Positions 22,525-31,067 of a stretch of DNA of 64,000 bases are shown one piece after another. Every line of letters starts with the position of its first letter. Position 1 is the first letter of the stretch. The position numbers and the translations under genes were made by a program. Below the pieces are notes generated by a model, which saw only the letters and a program-made list of their open reading frames with translations, was not told where the DNA came from and searched no databases. The stretch spans positions 186,001 to 250,000 of the forward strand of contig NZ_VOGO01000003.1 of NCBI RefSeq assembly GCF_007923355.1, given 5' to 3'. This stretch comes from Falsiphaeobacter marinintestinus (lineage in GTDB: Bacteria; Pseudomonadota; Alphaproteobacteria; Rhodobacterales; Rhodobacteraceae).

Positions 22525-23370
22525 TCAAAGACCAACCATTTTGCGGATATCGTCCGGGGTTTTACCGTCAGCACGGTATGTCGCGATGGCGCGCGCATCA
22601 TCGCGTTTGGCAAGGCGTTTGCCATGGTTGTCGCGGATCAGGCGGTGATGGTGATATTTTGGGGTCGGAAGACCCAGAAGATGCTGAAGCAGGACATGGA
22701 TCTGCGTCGCGTCAAACAGATCTTCGCCCCTGACCACATGCGTGATGTGCTGGTCGGCATCGTCAATGACCACCGACAGATGATAAGAGCTGCCCATCTG
22801 GCGACGAACCAGGATGATGTCACCCACGGTTTCGACAAGAGCATCGGCGTTCAGCGCGTGCGTGCCTTGGTGGTGAGGCCCGGTTTCACAGAAGGACAAG
22901 GCGGGCAGGGCAGTGACCGCTTTTGTTATGTTGAGTCGGATCACATCTTTGGGGCCCGCATCCGACATCGCACGGGTGCGGCAGGTGCCGGGATAGATCC
23001 GCCCATCTGGCCCAAATTGCGGCACACCGTCTTGCGGGGCGCCGGCGGCGATTTCGATATCTGACCGGTTGCACCGGCAGGGATAGGTAAGGCCCATGTC
23101 TGTCAGCTGGTCCAGCGCAGCGTGATACAGCAGCAGGCGATCTGACTGGCGCATTACCGGCATCGGCCAGGTGAGGCCAAGCCAGTGCAAATCATCGTAA
23201 ATCTGCGCCTCCCATTCCGGTCGGGCGCGGGACTGGTCGATATCTTCGATCCTGAGCAGGAATTGACCTTTGGCGGCTTGTGCCATGTCATGGGCCAATA
23301 CAGCAGAATAGGCATGGCCCAGGTGCAATGGCCCCGTCGGGGACGGCGCGAACCGTGTTACAAAACTCAC
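22525..23370 (-). CDS. gluQ: Glutamyl-Q tRNA(Asp) synthetase
   Basis: Paralogue of the glutamyl-tRNA synthetase catalytic core that attaches glutamate to queuosine in tRNA-Asp. It has the class I signatures APSPTGPLHLGHAYSAVL (HIGH-like) and KRLAKRDDAR (KMSKS-like) and lacks an anticodon-binding domain. Cysteines in YPCRCNRSD suggest the zinc site. 281 residues is the normal YadB size. Its start overlaps the stop of the upstream methyltransferase gene (ATGA). Confidence 0.93.
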   Translation of the reverse strand: MSFVTRFAPSPTGPLHLGHAYSAVLAHDMAQAAKGQFLLRIEDIDQSRARPEWEAQIYDDLHWLGLTWPMPVMRQSDRLLLYHAALDQLTDMGLTYPCRCNRSDIEIAAGAPQDGVPQFGPDGRIYPGTCRTRAMSDAGPKDVIRLNITKAVTALPALSFCETGPHHQGTHALNADALVETVGDIILVRRQMGSSYHLSVVIDDADQHITHVVRGEDLFDATQIHVLLQHLLGLPTPKYHHHRLIRDNHGKRLAKRDDARAIATYRADGKTPDDIRKMVGL

Positions 23371-23981
23371 AAGCGTTCGAGCACGTAGACGGTTGAGCGC
23401 AGGTTGATGCCGGGAATGTGGTCACCATGCTCCCTGAACAGCACCCGGGCGCGGCCAGATGCACACCAGTCGGCCATGTGGCCTTCGTTTTCGGGGTCTT
23501 CCAGCGCGTGATCGTTAAACGACAGAACCATGCGCCCTCCGGAACCCAGGCGATCCATCAACATATCGAACACGCCAATCGGGGCTGCGCCGCCGCCGAT
23601 GACACCGATGGCGGCAATAGCCGCGTAGTCGCCTTGGACAATGTCGGGCGGGGTTTCGCCATCGATCTGCTTCAGCGTGCGGTAGATGCCCTTGCTTTCA
23701 GCGCCTTTCAGCATGTCGCCCGACAGATCCATGCCATCCAGCGTGGTGAATCCTTCGGCGACCAGTGCCTTGCCAGACAGGCCCGTCCCGCACCCGAAAT
23801 CCAGCACGGGCAGCGTCAGGTCTTGCATATTGGCGGCCAGCGCCACTGCACAGCGACCCGGCGTCGCGTAGCCGTTTTTGGTCAACTCAGCCTCGTAAGT
23901 TGTGGCCCAGTCGTCATAAAGCTGGCGCATGCTTGCGGTGTCGCGGGCCGAATAGGCTTGGCTGAGAAATCCGTCATTCAT
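23367..23981 (-). CDS. Class I SAM-dependent methyltransferase
   Basis: 204 residues with the Rossmann motif VLDFGCGTGLSGKAL near residue 60 and DGMDLSGDML as motif II. The N-terminus AYSARDTASMRQLYDDWATT resembles small-molecule or ubiquinone-type methyltransferases. The substrate cannot be assigned. It is translationally coupled to gluQ (4 bp overlap), which may only reflect operon packing. trmFO ends 22 bp upstream of the shared unit on the same strand. Confidence 0.8.
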   Translation of the reverse strand: MNDGFLSQAYSARDTASMRQLYDDWATTYEAELTKNGYATPGRCAVALAANMQDLTLPVLDFGCGTGLSGKALVAEGFTTLDGMDLSGDMLKGAESKGIYRTLKQIDGETPPDIVQGDYAAIAAIGVIGGGAAPIGVFDMLMDRLGSGGRMVLSFNDHALEDPENEGHMADWCASGRARVLFREHGDHIPGINLRSTVYVLERL

Positions 23982-24003
23982 ACAGCCAGCCTAAATCGCC
24001 GGC

Positions 24004-25359
24004 TCAGGCAGCGTCCAGAGCGAATTGTGCCAACCAGCCAGCCCAGTCGATTTTTGCGCGATCCGTATACGCCTTATAGCGATCCTTGCGACCGCGACGC
24101 CCGCCCTTCAAGCCATCGACAGGCGGGAACAGGCCGAAATTGACGTTCATCGGCTGAAAGGTCTTGGCCTCGGCCCCGCCGGAAATATGGGTGATCAGCG
24201 CCCCCGTGGCGGTGGTGTTTGGCGGAACGTCAACAGGCTGGCCGAGGATTTCGCCAGCCGCCATGCGACCCGCCAGCATCCCCATCGCAGCGCTTTCCAC
24301 ATAGCCTTCGACCCCGGTGATCTGACCGGCAAAGCGAACGTTTGGCCGCGAGCGCAGGCGCATCTGGTCGTCCAGCAACGTGGGCGAATTGATAAACGTG
24401 TTGCGATGAATACCGCCCAGCCGCGCAAAGCTGGCGTCCTGCAGGCCCGGGATCATCCGAAAGACGTCGGTCTGCGCCCCGTATTTCATCTTGGTCTGAA
24501 ACCCGACGATATTATACAGCGTGCCCAATGCGTTATCGCGGCGAAGTTGAACCACGGCATAGGCTTTGACATCGGGTTGATGCGGGTTGGTCAACCCCAC
24601 GGGTTTCATCGGGCCAAATCGCAGGGTCTCGCGCCCGCGTTCGGCCATGACTTCAATCGGCAGACAACCATCGAAGTACCCGGCGGTTTCACCTTCGTGA
24701 AATTCGGTCTTGTCTGCGGCCAGAAGCGCGTCGATGAAGGCTTCGTATTGGTCGCGGTCCATAGGGCAGTTGATGTATGCGGTCCGCTCGTCTTCGGTTT
24801 CGCCTTTATCATAGCGCGATTGCTTCCACGCCTGATCCATGTCGATGCTGTCCGCATAAACGATGGGCGCAATGGCGTCGAAAAAAGCAAGCGCCTCGGC
24901 CCCGGTTTCGGCGCTGATCGCAGCCCCCAACCCGGGCGATGTCAGGGGACCCGTGGCAATGATCCACTGGCCGTCGTCAGGCAGTTCGGTGATTTCTTCA
25001 AAAGAGGTCGAGATCAGCGGATGGGCGTTCAGACGCGCGGTCACGGTTTCAGCAAAGGGATCCCGGTCAACCGCCAACGCGCCGCCAGCGGGCAGGCGGT
25101 GATGATCGGCCGCAGACATGATCAGCCCGTTCGCAGCGCGCATTTCCCAATGCAGAAGGCCAACGGCGTTCTGTTCGTTGTCATCAGAACGGAATGAATT
25201 GGAACAAACCATCTCACCGAAGTGACCGGTTCTATGCGCGAAGGTTTCGACGTTTGGCCGCATCTCGTGCAGCACCACGGGAACCCCCATCTGGGCTGCC
25301 TGCCAGGCAGCTTCGGACCCGGCCATGCCGCCGCCGACTATGTGAAGCGTATGTGTCAT
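24004..25359 (-). CDS. trmFO: Methylenetetrahydrofolate-tRNA-(uracil-5-)-methyltransferase TrmFO
   Basis: Folate- and FAD-dependent enzyme forming ribothymidine at U54 of tRNA. The FAD-binding motif [18 protein letters not shown] is at the N-terminus. Also seen are [20 protein letters not shown], with the conserved Cys of the family, and the [20 protein letters not shown] dinucleotide-binding end segment. In-frame starts exist at 25395 and 25371. I chose 25359 because the protein then begins [11 protein letters not shown] like family members, though no strong ribosome-binding site decides it. 451 residues. Confidence 0.93.
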   Translation of the reverse strand: MTHTLHIVGGGMAGSEAAWQAAQMGVPVVLHEMRPNVETFAHRTGHFGEMVCSNSFRSDDNEQNAVGLLHWEMRAANGLIMSAADHHRLPAGGALAVDRDPFAETVTARLNAHPLISTSFEEITELPDDGQWIIATGPLTSPGLGAAISAETGAEALAFFDAIAPIVYADSIDMDQAWKQSRYDKGETEDERTAYINCPMDRDQYEAFIDALLAADKTEFHEGETAGYFDGCLPIEVMAERGRETLRFGPMKPVGLTNPHQPDVKAYAVVQLRRDNALGTLYNIVGFQTKMKYGAQTDVFRMIPGLQDASFARLGGIHRNTFINSPTLLDDQMRLRSRPNVRFAGQITGVEGYVESAAMGMLAGRMAAGEILGQPVDVPPNTTATGALITHISGGAEAKTFQPMNVNFGLFPPVDGLKGGRRGRKDRYKAYTDRAKIDWAGWLAQFALDAA

Positions 25360-25460
25360 GGGCAGCGACATAGGGGGATCAAAGGCCAAGGGCAACGTCG
25401 CGAATGCCAGTCAAGGCGAAATTCGATGTCTTTTGATCAGATATGAGATTGTGGCGGGGG

Positions 25461-25542
25461 TGTTTTGGGGTCGCCGCGGCTGCCTGTCGACCGGAGAGAG
25501 ATCCGGCTGGAGGGACATGGAGCCTGCGGCGACCCAAAAAGC
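25461..25542. other. Long imperfect inverted repeat, candidate structured RNA or palindromic element
   Basis: TTTTGGGGTCGCCGC (25463-25477) pairs with GCGGCGACCCAAAA (about 25526-25539) to give 14 bp with one bulge. Inside, GGCT/AGCC and TGTC/GACA extend the stem past a 3x3 internal loop. A terminal hairpin CCGGA-GAGAGA-TCCGG caps it. No T-tract follows on either strand, so it is not a simple terminator. It lies in the 280 bp gap between trmFO and the hydratase homologue, where I see no gene. Confidence 0.55.
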
Positions 25543-25639
25543 GTCTCGGTGTTAACCGTGCCACGTAAGTGACATAGTCTTGCCCATATTGAAAGTGCCG
25601 GATTGGAAACAATGCCAGCGATTTCGTGAAACGATCGCC

Positions 25640-26425
25640 CTATTGCTGCCAATCGGGGTCCCGCTTGTCGATGAAAGCCGCAATGCCTTCTTCGGTATCG
25701 CGATACAGCATGTTTTCGACCATGACGTCGCTGGCATATGCATAGGCATCGGCCATGGGCATCTGGATCTGCTGATAAAACGCCTCTTTCCCGATTTTGA
25801 CAGCAGCGCCCAGTTTGTCCGCGATGGTCGAAGCCAGTTCTTCGGTGGCCGCGTCCAACTGGTCTGGGGGCACCGCCTTGTTGATAAGCCCCAGGGTTTC
25901 GGCGCGCGCGGCTTCGATGAACTGGCCTGTGGTCAGCATCTCTAACGCCTGCTTGCGTGGTATGTTGCGCGACAGAGCAACCATTGGAGTTGAACAAAAC
26001 AGGCCAATATTAACGCCGTTCACACCAAACCGGGTGCCTTCGGCGGCAACGGCCAGGTCGCAGGTCGCAACCATTTGACAACCCGCCGCCGTGGCGATGC
26101 CGTGAACCTTGGCAATAACCGGCTGCGGCAGGGTTTGAATCGAGGTCATCATCGCGGTACAGCGATCAAACAGGTCCTTGAAATAGGCCCTCCCGCCATC
26201 TTCCGCCTGTCGGCCCGCAGTCATCTGTTTCAGATCGTGCCCTGCGCAGAACGCCTTGCCCGCGCCCGACAGCGTCACAACCCGAATCGAGCGATCTTGT
26301 TTCAGCGCATCAAGTTCGCTCTGCAACGCCGCGATCATCTCATCCGAGAGGGCATTCAAACGCTCAGGCGCGTTCATTTTTAGATGGGCCACGGCCCCCG
26401 TGTCGTGACGTTCCAGAATTGCCAT
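25640..26425 (-). CDS. Enoyl-CoA hydratase/isomerase (crotonase) family protein, catalytic Glu pair absent
   Basis: A 261-residue crotonase-fold protein. The oxyanion-hole motif FCAGHDLKQM is present (about residues 59-68). The two glutamates of classical enoyl-CoA hydratase, 20 residues apart, are replaced: the GCE position reads GCQ (Q117) and the QPE position reads VNG (G137). The segment GVNIGLFCSTPMVALSR resembles ECHDC3-like members. Ordinary hydratase activity is therefore doubtful. It is divergent from a thioesterase-like gene, suggesting acyl-CoA metabolism. Confidence 0.85.
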   Translation of the reverse strand: MAILERHDTGAVAHLKMNAPERLNALSDEMIAALQSELDALKQDRSIRVVTLSGAGKAFCAGHDLKQMTAGRQAEDGGRAYFKDLFDRCTAMMTSIQTLPQPVIAKVHGIATAAGCQMVATCDLAVAAEGTRFGVNGVNIGLFCSTPMVALSRNIPRKQALEMLTTGQFIEAARAETLGLINKAVPPDQLDAATEELASTIADKLGAAVKIGKEAFYQQIQMPMADAYAYASDVMVENMLYRDTEEGIAAFIDKRDPDWQQ

Positions 26426-26483
26426 CTTGCCCTCCCTATTGATCCTGCGGCAACTCTATGGGGAACGACGGGGAAGGAAAAGC

Positions 26484-26912
26484 ATGTCACTGGCGCTGAA
26501 CAAGGAAGAACTGACCGACTACCTGAACGAGGTGTTTCCGCAAATCCGAAACGATTTTTCGATTGATGAACTGACCGAAGACTCCATTACCATGCGGCTG
26601 CTGACCGCCGAGCGGCACCTGAGGCCCGGTGGAACCGTGTCTGGCCCGTCGATGTTCGCGCTGGCAGATGTGTGTGTTTATGCGATGGTGCTGGCGCGGA
26701 TCGGGCGTAAGGCACTGGCCGTGACCACAAATTGCTCGCTGGATTTCATGCGCAAGCCCGAGGCCGACAAGGACGTGGTTGCTCACTGCCGCCTGTTAAA
26801 ACTGGGTCGCGCTCTGGCTGTCGGAGATGTGCTGATGTTTTCGGATGGATCGGACAAACCAGTCGCGCGGGCCAGCATGACCTATTCAATCCCGCCGGTG
26901 CATGTCGGCTGA
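26484..26912 (+). CDS. PaaI/hot-dog fold thioesterase family protein
   Basis: 142 residues, hot-dog fold. RPGGTVSGPSMFALADVCVY carries the family's helix residues, and LAVTTNCSLDFMRKP is the characteristic strand. The ATG at 26484 is chosen because GGAAGGAAAAGC precedes it; an earlier in-frame start at 26427 would run into the divergent crotonase promoter. It likely hydrolyses an acyl-CoA, substrate unknown, perhaps linked to the divergent crotonase homologue. Confidence 0.85.
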   Translation: MSLALNKEELTDYLNEVFPQIRNDFSIDELTEDSITMRLLTAERHLRPGGTVSGPSMFALADVCVYAMVLARIGRKALAVTTNCSLDFMRKPEADKDVVAHCRLLKLGRALAVGDVLMFSDGSDKPVARASMTYSIPPVHVG

Positions 26913-26963
26913 TGCATTAAAGGCCGCCAGAAAGACCCGACACGATCACTCTGATCTGCAGGT

Positions 26964-26977
26964 TTGATTTGTATCAA
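26964..26977. promoter_or_regulatory. FNR-type box upstream of the SLAC1/TehA gene
   Basis: TTGAT (26964-26968), TTGT, ATCAA (26973-26977) is a perfect TTGAT-N4-ATCAA dyad, the consensus of Fnr/FnrL. It ends 56 bp before the transporter start, suitable for activation under low oxygen. Confidence 0.75.
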
Positions 26978-27033
26978 TGTCCGCGAGCAACCGACATGCG
27001 GGACTCCGGACAAACACCAACCTGGGGTCGCCC

Positions 27034-28026
27034 ATGAATCACAACATCGACACATTATCCGGCCCCGAAACGGCTTCGTTCAGCCGACTGGAGCATTTTC
27101 CAGTGACGTTCTTTGCGGTGATCATGGGGCTGATGGGGCTGACTTTGGCTTTCCAGTCCTCCAGCCCCTTTTTGCCTGTGGCCGATGTGGCATCGCACGT
27201 GTTCCTTGCGGTCTCAATCTTGGTTTTTGCATGTATCGCAGGAATCTACGCGCTAAAGTTTTTGCGATATCCAGACGCGCTCAAAGATGAATGGAACCAT
27301 CCCGTCAAGCTGGCGTTCTTCCCGACCATGTCAATCGCCCTGCTGCTGACAGCCACTGCGCTCTATACGGACTTTCCTGGAATTGCCCGGATCGTGTGGC
27401 TAATGGGCGTGGCCGCACAAGGCATCCTGACGCTTTCAGTTCTGACAGGGTGGATAAGCAACCGGTCGTTTGAACAGGGGCACCTGACGCCTGCGTGGTT
27501 CATTCCTGCCGTTGGCAACGTCATTGTACCAGTCGCCGGGGCACATATGGGATACACTGAGGTGTCGTGGCTGTTTTTCTCGGGCGGAATGATCTTCTGG
27601 ATCGTTCTGCTGACCCTGGTGTTCAATCGCATGGTGTTTCACGATCCGATTCCCGGGCGGTTGTTCCCGACGATGGTGATCCTGATCGCCCCGCCGGCAG
27701 TGGCTTTTGTCGCTTACTACAACTTGGTAGGCCAGATTGATCCTTTCGCCCGCATTCTTCTGAACTCTGCTTACGTTTTTGCGCTGCTGATCGTGATGCA
27801 GTTGCCAAAGCTAGTGCGCTTGCCGTTTGCGTTGTCCTGGTGGGCGTTGTCCTTTCCGGTGGCGGCCCTGACAATAGCCTCGTTCCGATACGCACACATT
27901 ATGCAATCCATGGCGCATCAAGTCATTGGTTTTATGTCCCTATTGACACTCTGCGTCATCATCGCCGGTCTGGTGTATCGAACCCTTGTGGCGATCACCC
28001 GCGATGAAGTCTGCCGCCCCGAATAG
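27034..28026 (+). CDS. SLAC1/TehA-type (TDT family) anion or dicarboxylate transporter
   Basis: A 330-residue membrane protein with about ten hydrophobic helices. It begins with LEHFPVTFFAVIMGLMGLTL, the family's first helix, and contains HPVKLAFFPTMSIALLL and WFIPAVGNVIVPVAGAH, typical of TehA/Mae1/SLAC1 proteins. The start at 27034 places the FNR-type box upstream rather than inside the gene. The likely substrate is an organic or inorganic anion; tellurite resistance is only the family name. Confidence 0.85.
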   Translation: MNHNIDTLSGPETASFSRLEHFPVTFFAVIMGLMGLTLAFQSSSPFLPVADVASHVFLAVSILVFACIAGIYALKFLRYPDALKDEWNHPVKLAFFPTMSIALLLTATALYTDFPGIARIVWLMGVAAQGILTLSVLTGWISNRSFEQGHLTPAWFIPAVGNVIVPVAGAHMGYTEVSWLFFSGGMIFWIVLLTLVFNRMVFHDPIPGRLFPTMVILIAPPAVAFVAYYNLVGQIDPFARILLNSAYVFALLIVMQLPKLVRLPFALSWWALSFPVAALTIASFRYAHIMQSMAHQVIGFMSLLTLCVIIAGLVYRTLVAITRDEVCRPE

Positions 28027-28034
28027 GGCCGCGA

Positions 28035-28067
28035 CAAAAAAAAAGGGCCGGGGACAAGCCCCGGCCA
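28035..28067 (-). terminator. Rho-independent terminator of the DUF1127 gene
   Basis: Read on the minus strand, GGCCGGGG-CTTGT-CCCCGGCC is followed by a run of nine T. It lies just after the DUF1127 stop and between it and the convergent SLAC1-type gene. Confidence 0.85.
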
Positions 28068-28102
28068 GTAAGAGGTCCGAAGTGTCGGACGGGGAATTCG
28101 GA

Positions 28103-28330
28103 TCAGGACTGCCAGAACGGTCGCGCAGCTTCCCTGCGCGCTTCGGCAGGGGTCAGGCCAACATCTTCCAGCATATGATTGTCGAGGTGTTTGAGGACGT
28201 GTCGGGTTCGGCGATTATGTTCCCATTCCGTGACCACGCTGGCAAAACGGATCGCCACAGCAGCGATCAGCGGCAGCCGGGGGCTGGTGGTCAACAGCAT
28301 CAGAGCATTCGTTTGCATCAAACGGGTCAT
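28103..28330 (-). CDS. DUF1127 domain-containing small protein
   Basis: 75 residues. A hydrophobic N-terminal half is followed by the DUF1127 module: WEHNRRTRHVLKHLDNHMLEDVGL then TPAEARREAARPFW. The module is Arg-rich and ends in the family's conserved Leu-Gly-turn region. AAAGGGAAG precedes the ATG on the minus strand. The gene is divergent from a MocR regulator with shared operators, so it is the likely target of that regulator. Related proteins have been tied to RNA and phosphate metabolism in other alphaproteobacteria; its role here is unknown. Confidence 0.9.
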   Translation of the reverse strand: MTRLMQTNALMLLTTSPRLPLIAAVAIRFASVVTEWEHNRRTRHVLKHLDNHMLEDVGLTPAEARREAARPFWQS

Positions 28331-28347
28331 TGGTCACTTCCCTTTCC

Positions 28348-28439
28348 ATTGTACCAATACAATAGCCTTTACTTGGCATGCATTATTGGTACATTCAAAG
28401 TTGCCACAAGTTCAAAGGAAAGATTGTAATGGGTACAAT
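28348..28439. promoter_or_regulatory. Three-copy operator motif between DUF1127 and MocR genes
   Basis: The 11 bp motif ATTGGTACAAT occurs at 28348-28358 on the minus strand, as ATTGGTACATT at 28385-28395 (+) and as ATGGGTACAAT at 28429-28439 (+). The last copy overlaps the regulator's start codon. The first copy is also part of ATTGTA-CCAA-TACAAT, a perfect dyad. This fits a GntR/MocR regulator controlling itself and the divergent gene. Confidence 0.65.
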
Positions 28440-29847
28440 TTGGCCAAACACCCTGCCAAACGCCGACGGGCCGAAGTACAAGCAAGTGTCCGAAACGATC
28501 CGTAAGGCAATTGAGACCGGCAAGTTATCCGTTGGCGCCAAACTGCCTCCGGTTCGGGAACTGGCCTTCCAACTCAGCATCACGCCGGGGACGGTCGCAC
28601 GGGCCTATACGGTCCTCACCGACGAAGGCGTTCTGACAGCCGAAGTCGGGCGCGGCACCTTTGTCGCGAAACCTTTCTTCGAAGACAAAACCGCTTCTGG
28701 CCGCCCCATAGAAATCGACGTTATCGCGCATAATGCGCCGCCGATCTCGGACCACGAGGTTAACCTGTTTTCGCCGCATCTGCCCAACACCGGTCAGACA
28801 ACGCTGATCCGAAGTCTTTTGGCAGACATCGCCGCACTGCCGCCCTCGGGCCTGATGCACTATCCAAGTCAGGCCGGGGCCCGCCCGGCCCGCGAAGCCG
28901 TGGTGCACTGGCTTGACGGGTTGCCGCTGGGGCCGATTGCTGAACATCAGGTGGTTTTGGCGAACGGCGGACAGAATGCCATCTCGTTGCTGTTCCAGAC
29001 TCTGCTGCGCGGGCGTCGCCCCGCAATTCTGGTCGAAGAGCTGTCATACCCTGGGTTCCGCCGCGCTGCCGAGTTGTTGCGTGCAGATGTCGTGCCGGTT
29101 GCAATGGATGAACATGGCGTCATCCCCGAAGCTCTAGACGCCGCCGCGCGCAATCACGACGCGCAGATATTTTGCACCACGGCAGATGTGCACAACCCGA
29201 CAGGGCTGTTCACACCGACCCACCGGCGAGAGGCGCTTGTTGCCGTGGCCCGGCGGAACGATCTGCAAATTCTGGAAGACGCCTGTTATATGGTCCGCGA
29301 CGGCAACGCGCCGTCCTATCGGATGCTCGCGCCCGAGCGGAGCTGGTACACGTCTTCGGTGTCAAAATCACTGACTCCCGCCTTGCGCTTTGGCTTTTCT
29401 ATCGGGCCGGATGGCGCGGCTACGCGCATGCGTCGGACAGCCGAGTACGGGTTCTTTGGCGTTTCGACCCTGATCACCGACCTGATTGCGGCGCTACTGA
29501 CCCATCCGCAATTGCCCCAAATCGAAGCCGAGATGCGTCGGGTCAACAGCCGCTACCTGCAAACTGCCGCGAACATTCTGGGCATGTATCAACTGGGCTG
29601 GCATCCGGAAACGCCGTTCATGTGGCTGACGTTGCCAGAAGGCTGGAGGGCAGGGGCGTTCTGTATGGCCGCCGAAAACGTCGGCGTTCGTATTCGCCCG
29701 TCCGAAGATTATGCCTGTCGCAATGCCCGAACGCCCCATGCGGTGCGTATGGCTGTTAACGCTGGCCTGCCTTTGTCGACGTTTGAAGACGCAATGCAGC
29801 GGCTGCGCGATCTGCTGGACAATCCATCGGGGAGCATAAGCGTCTAA
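28429..29847 (+). CDS. MocR/GntR-type PLP-dependent aminotransferase-like regulator
   Basis: 472 residues. An N-terminal GntR winged helix (residues about 15-80) has LPPVRELAFQLSITPGTVAR as recognition region. A fold-type I aminotransferase domain from about 110 has ANGGQNAISLLFQTLLRG, PTGLFTPTHRREALVAV and the PLP lysine in SSVSKSLTPALRFGF. The ATG at 28429 has AAAGGAAAG upstream. Such proteins bind an amino compound through PLP and switch transcription; the ligand is unknown. The shared operators point to DUF1127 as a target. Confidence 0.92.
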   Translation: MGTIWPNTLPNADGPKYKQVSETIRKAIETGKLSVGAKLPPVRELAFQLSITPGTVARAYTVLTDEGVLTAEVGRGTFVAKPFFEDKTASGRPIEIDVIAHNAPPISDHEVNLFSPHLPNTGQTTLIRSLLADIAALPPSGLMHYPSQAGARPAREAVVHWLDGLPLGPIAEHQVVLANGGQNAISLLFQTLLRGRRPAILVEELSYPGFRRAAELLRADVVPVAMDEHGVIPEALDAAARNHDAQIFCTTADVHNPTGLFTPTHRREALVAVARRNDLQILEDACYMVRDGNAPSYRMLAPERSWYTSSVSKSLTPALRFGFSIGPDGAATRMRRTAEYGFFGVSTLITDLIAALLTHPQLPQIEAEMRRVNSRYLQTAANILGMYQLGWHPETPFMWLTLPEGWRAGAFCMAAENVGVRIRPSEDYACRNARTPHAVRMAVNAGLPLSTFEDAMQRLRDLLDNPSGSISV

Positions 29848-29915
29848 AGGTGGGGTATTATTATACCTAATTTGCAAGCCATTGATAAGATGCACTTATT
29901 TAGATCTTGACGGCA

Positions 29916-29944
29916 TTGACCAGAGCACGGGGTTTCCATATACC
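29916..29944 (+). promoter_or_regulatory. Predicted sigma70 promoter of rplM-rpsI
   Basis: TTGACC (29916-29921), 17 bases, TATACC (29939-29944): near-consensus -35 and -10 elements with ideal spacing, 65 bp upstream of rplM. An overlapping TTGACG lies 9 bp further upstream (about 29907). Confidence 0.65.
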
Positions 29945-30008
29945 CCATCCATCGAATTCTGGCGGGTGCACGGTGCGCCCGCTTTTCACGTCAAACAGGA
30001 CCGAAGCG

Positions 30009-30467
30009 ATGAAAACCTTTTCTGCGACTCCGGCAGACATCGACAAGAAATGGATCCTGATCGACGCCGAAGGCGTTGTTCTGGGTCGTCTTGCCTCGAT
30101 CGTTGCCATGCGTCTGCGCGGCAAGCATAAAGCCTCGTTTACACCAAACATGGACATGGGTGACAATGTCATCATCATCAACGCCGAAAAGGTGCAGATG
30201 ACTGGCAAGAAGCGCGAAGAGCACTTCTATTGGCACACCGGCCATCCGGGCGGCATCAAATCTCGTACCAAACAGCAGATCCTGGAAGGTGCGCACCCCG
30301 AGCGCGTCGTGACCCAGGCCGTCAAGCGCATGCTGCCGGGCAACCGCCTGAGCCGTTCGGTAATGACCAATCTGCGCGTTTATGCCGGTGGCGATCACCC
30401 GCATGAAGCCCAGGCCCCTGAAGTTCTGGACGTGAAGTCCATGAACAAGAAAAACACCCGGAGCTGA
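30009..30467 (+). CDS. rplM: 50S ribosomal protein L13
   Basis: 152-residue large-subunit protein. It begins [20 protein letters not shown] and contains [19 protein letters not shown] and [12 protein letters not shown], the L13 signatures, then [13 protein letters not shown]. The ATG at 30009 is preferred over an upstream in-frame codon because the latter would place the near-consensus promoter inside the gene. It is followed 5 bp later by rpsI, the conserved L13-S9 pair. Confidence 0.98.
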   Translation: MKTFSATPADIDKKWILIDAEGVVLGRLASIVAMRLRGKHKASFTPNMDMGDNVIIINAEKVQMTGKKREEHFYWHTGHPGGIKSRTKQQILEGAHPERVVTQAVKRMLPGNRLSRSVMTNLRVYAGGDHPHEAQAPEVLDVKSMNKKNTRS

Positions 30468-30472
30468 ACCAG

Positions 30473-30958
30473 ATGGCTGATCAGATCACCACTCTCGAAG
30501 AGTTGAGCGCCGTCGCAGGCGTCGAAACCGTGGCCGAAGAACTGGTCTCGCACGAGCCCGTGCGCGACGAGCTGGGCCGCTCTTATGCAACTGGCAAGCG
30601 GAAGGACGCGGTCGCCCGCGTCTGGATCAAGCCGGGTTCCGGCAAAGTGACCGTCAACGGCAAAGAGATGAAAATCTATTTCGCCCGTCCGGTGCTGCAG
30701 ATGATCCTGCGCCAACCGTTCCAGGTTGCCGGTGTCGAAGACCAGTTCGACGTCAATGCAACCGTCAAAGGCGGTGGCCTTTCGGGTCAGGCCGGCGCGG
30801 TCAAGCACGGTGTGTCCAAAGCCCTGCAGCTTTATGATCCGTCGCTGCGTGGCGCTTTGAAAGCCGCTGGCTTCCTGACCCGCGACAGCCGCGTTGTGGA
30901 ACGGAAGAAATACGGTAAGCGCAAGGCGCGCCGGAGCTTCCAGTTCTCGAAGCGTTAA
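30473..30958 (+). CDS. rpsI: 30S ribosomal protein S9
   Basis: 161 residues. An acidic N-terminal extension of about 30 residues precedes the S9 core, which starts [19 protein letters not shown]. The core ends with the very basic tail [20 protein letters not shown] and FSKR, whose terminal residues contact P-site tRNA. The extension is usual in alphaproteobacteria. It is co-transcribed with rplM and closed by a terminator. Confidence 0.98.
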   Translation: MADQITTLEELSAVAGVETVAEELVSHEPVRDELGRSYATGKRKDAVARVWIKPGSGKVTVNGKEMKIYFARPVLQMILRQPFQVAGVEDQFDVNATVKGGGLSGQAGAVKHGVSKALQLYDPSLRGALKAAGFLTRDSRVVERKKYGKRKARRSFQFSKR

Positions 30959-30980
30959 TCGCTATTGCGACAAATTACAG

Positions 30981-31014
30981 AAAAGGCCGCTCACACTGTT
31001 GCGCGGCCTTTTTT
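30981..31014 (+). terminator. Rho-independent terminator after rpsI
   Basis: AGGCCGC and GCGGCCT pair across a loop of about 12 nt and are followed by six T. It ends the rplM-rpsI unit; flanking A residues allow further pairing. Confidence 0.85.
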
Positions 31015-31067
31015 GCGAACTATTCTGCCGCCAACGTATAAAATGCGCACAGCCTGGGGATCGTGAC

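Noticed and set aside
24025-25197. 390-codon open frame on the plus strand
   Set aside because: Antisense to trmFO, which has clear FAD and catalytic motifs on the other strand.
25461-25542. 4.5S SRP RNA or 6S RNA
   Set aside because: The SRP GGAA-tetraloop/asymmetric-loop signature (GGTCCGGAAGGAAGCAG-like) is absent, and the fold does not show a recognisable 6S open bubble.
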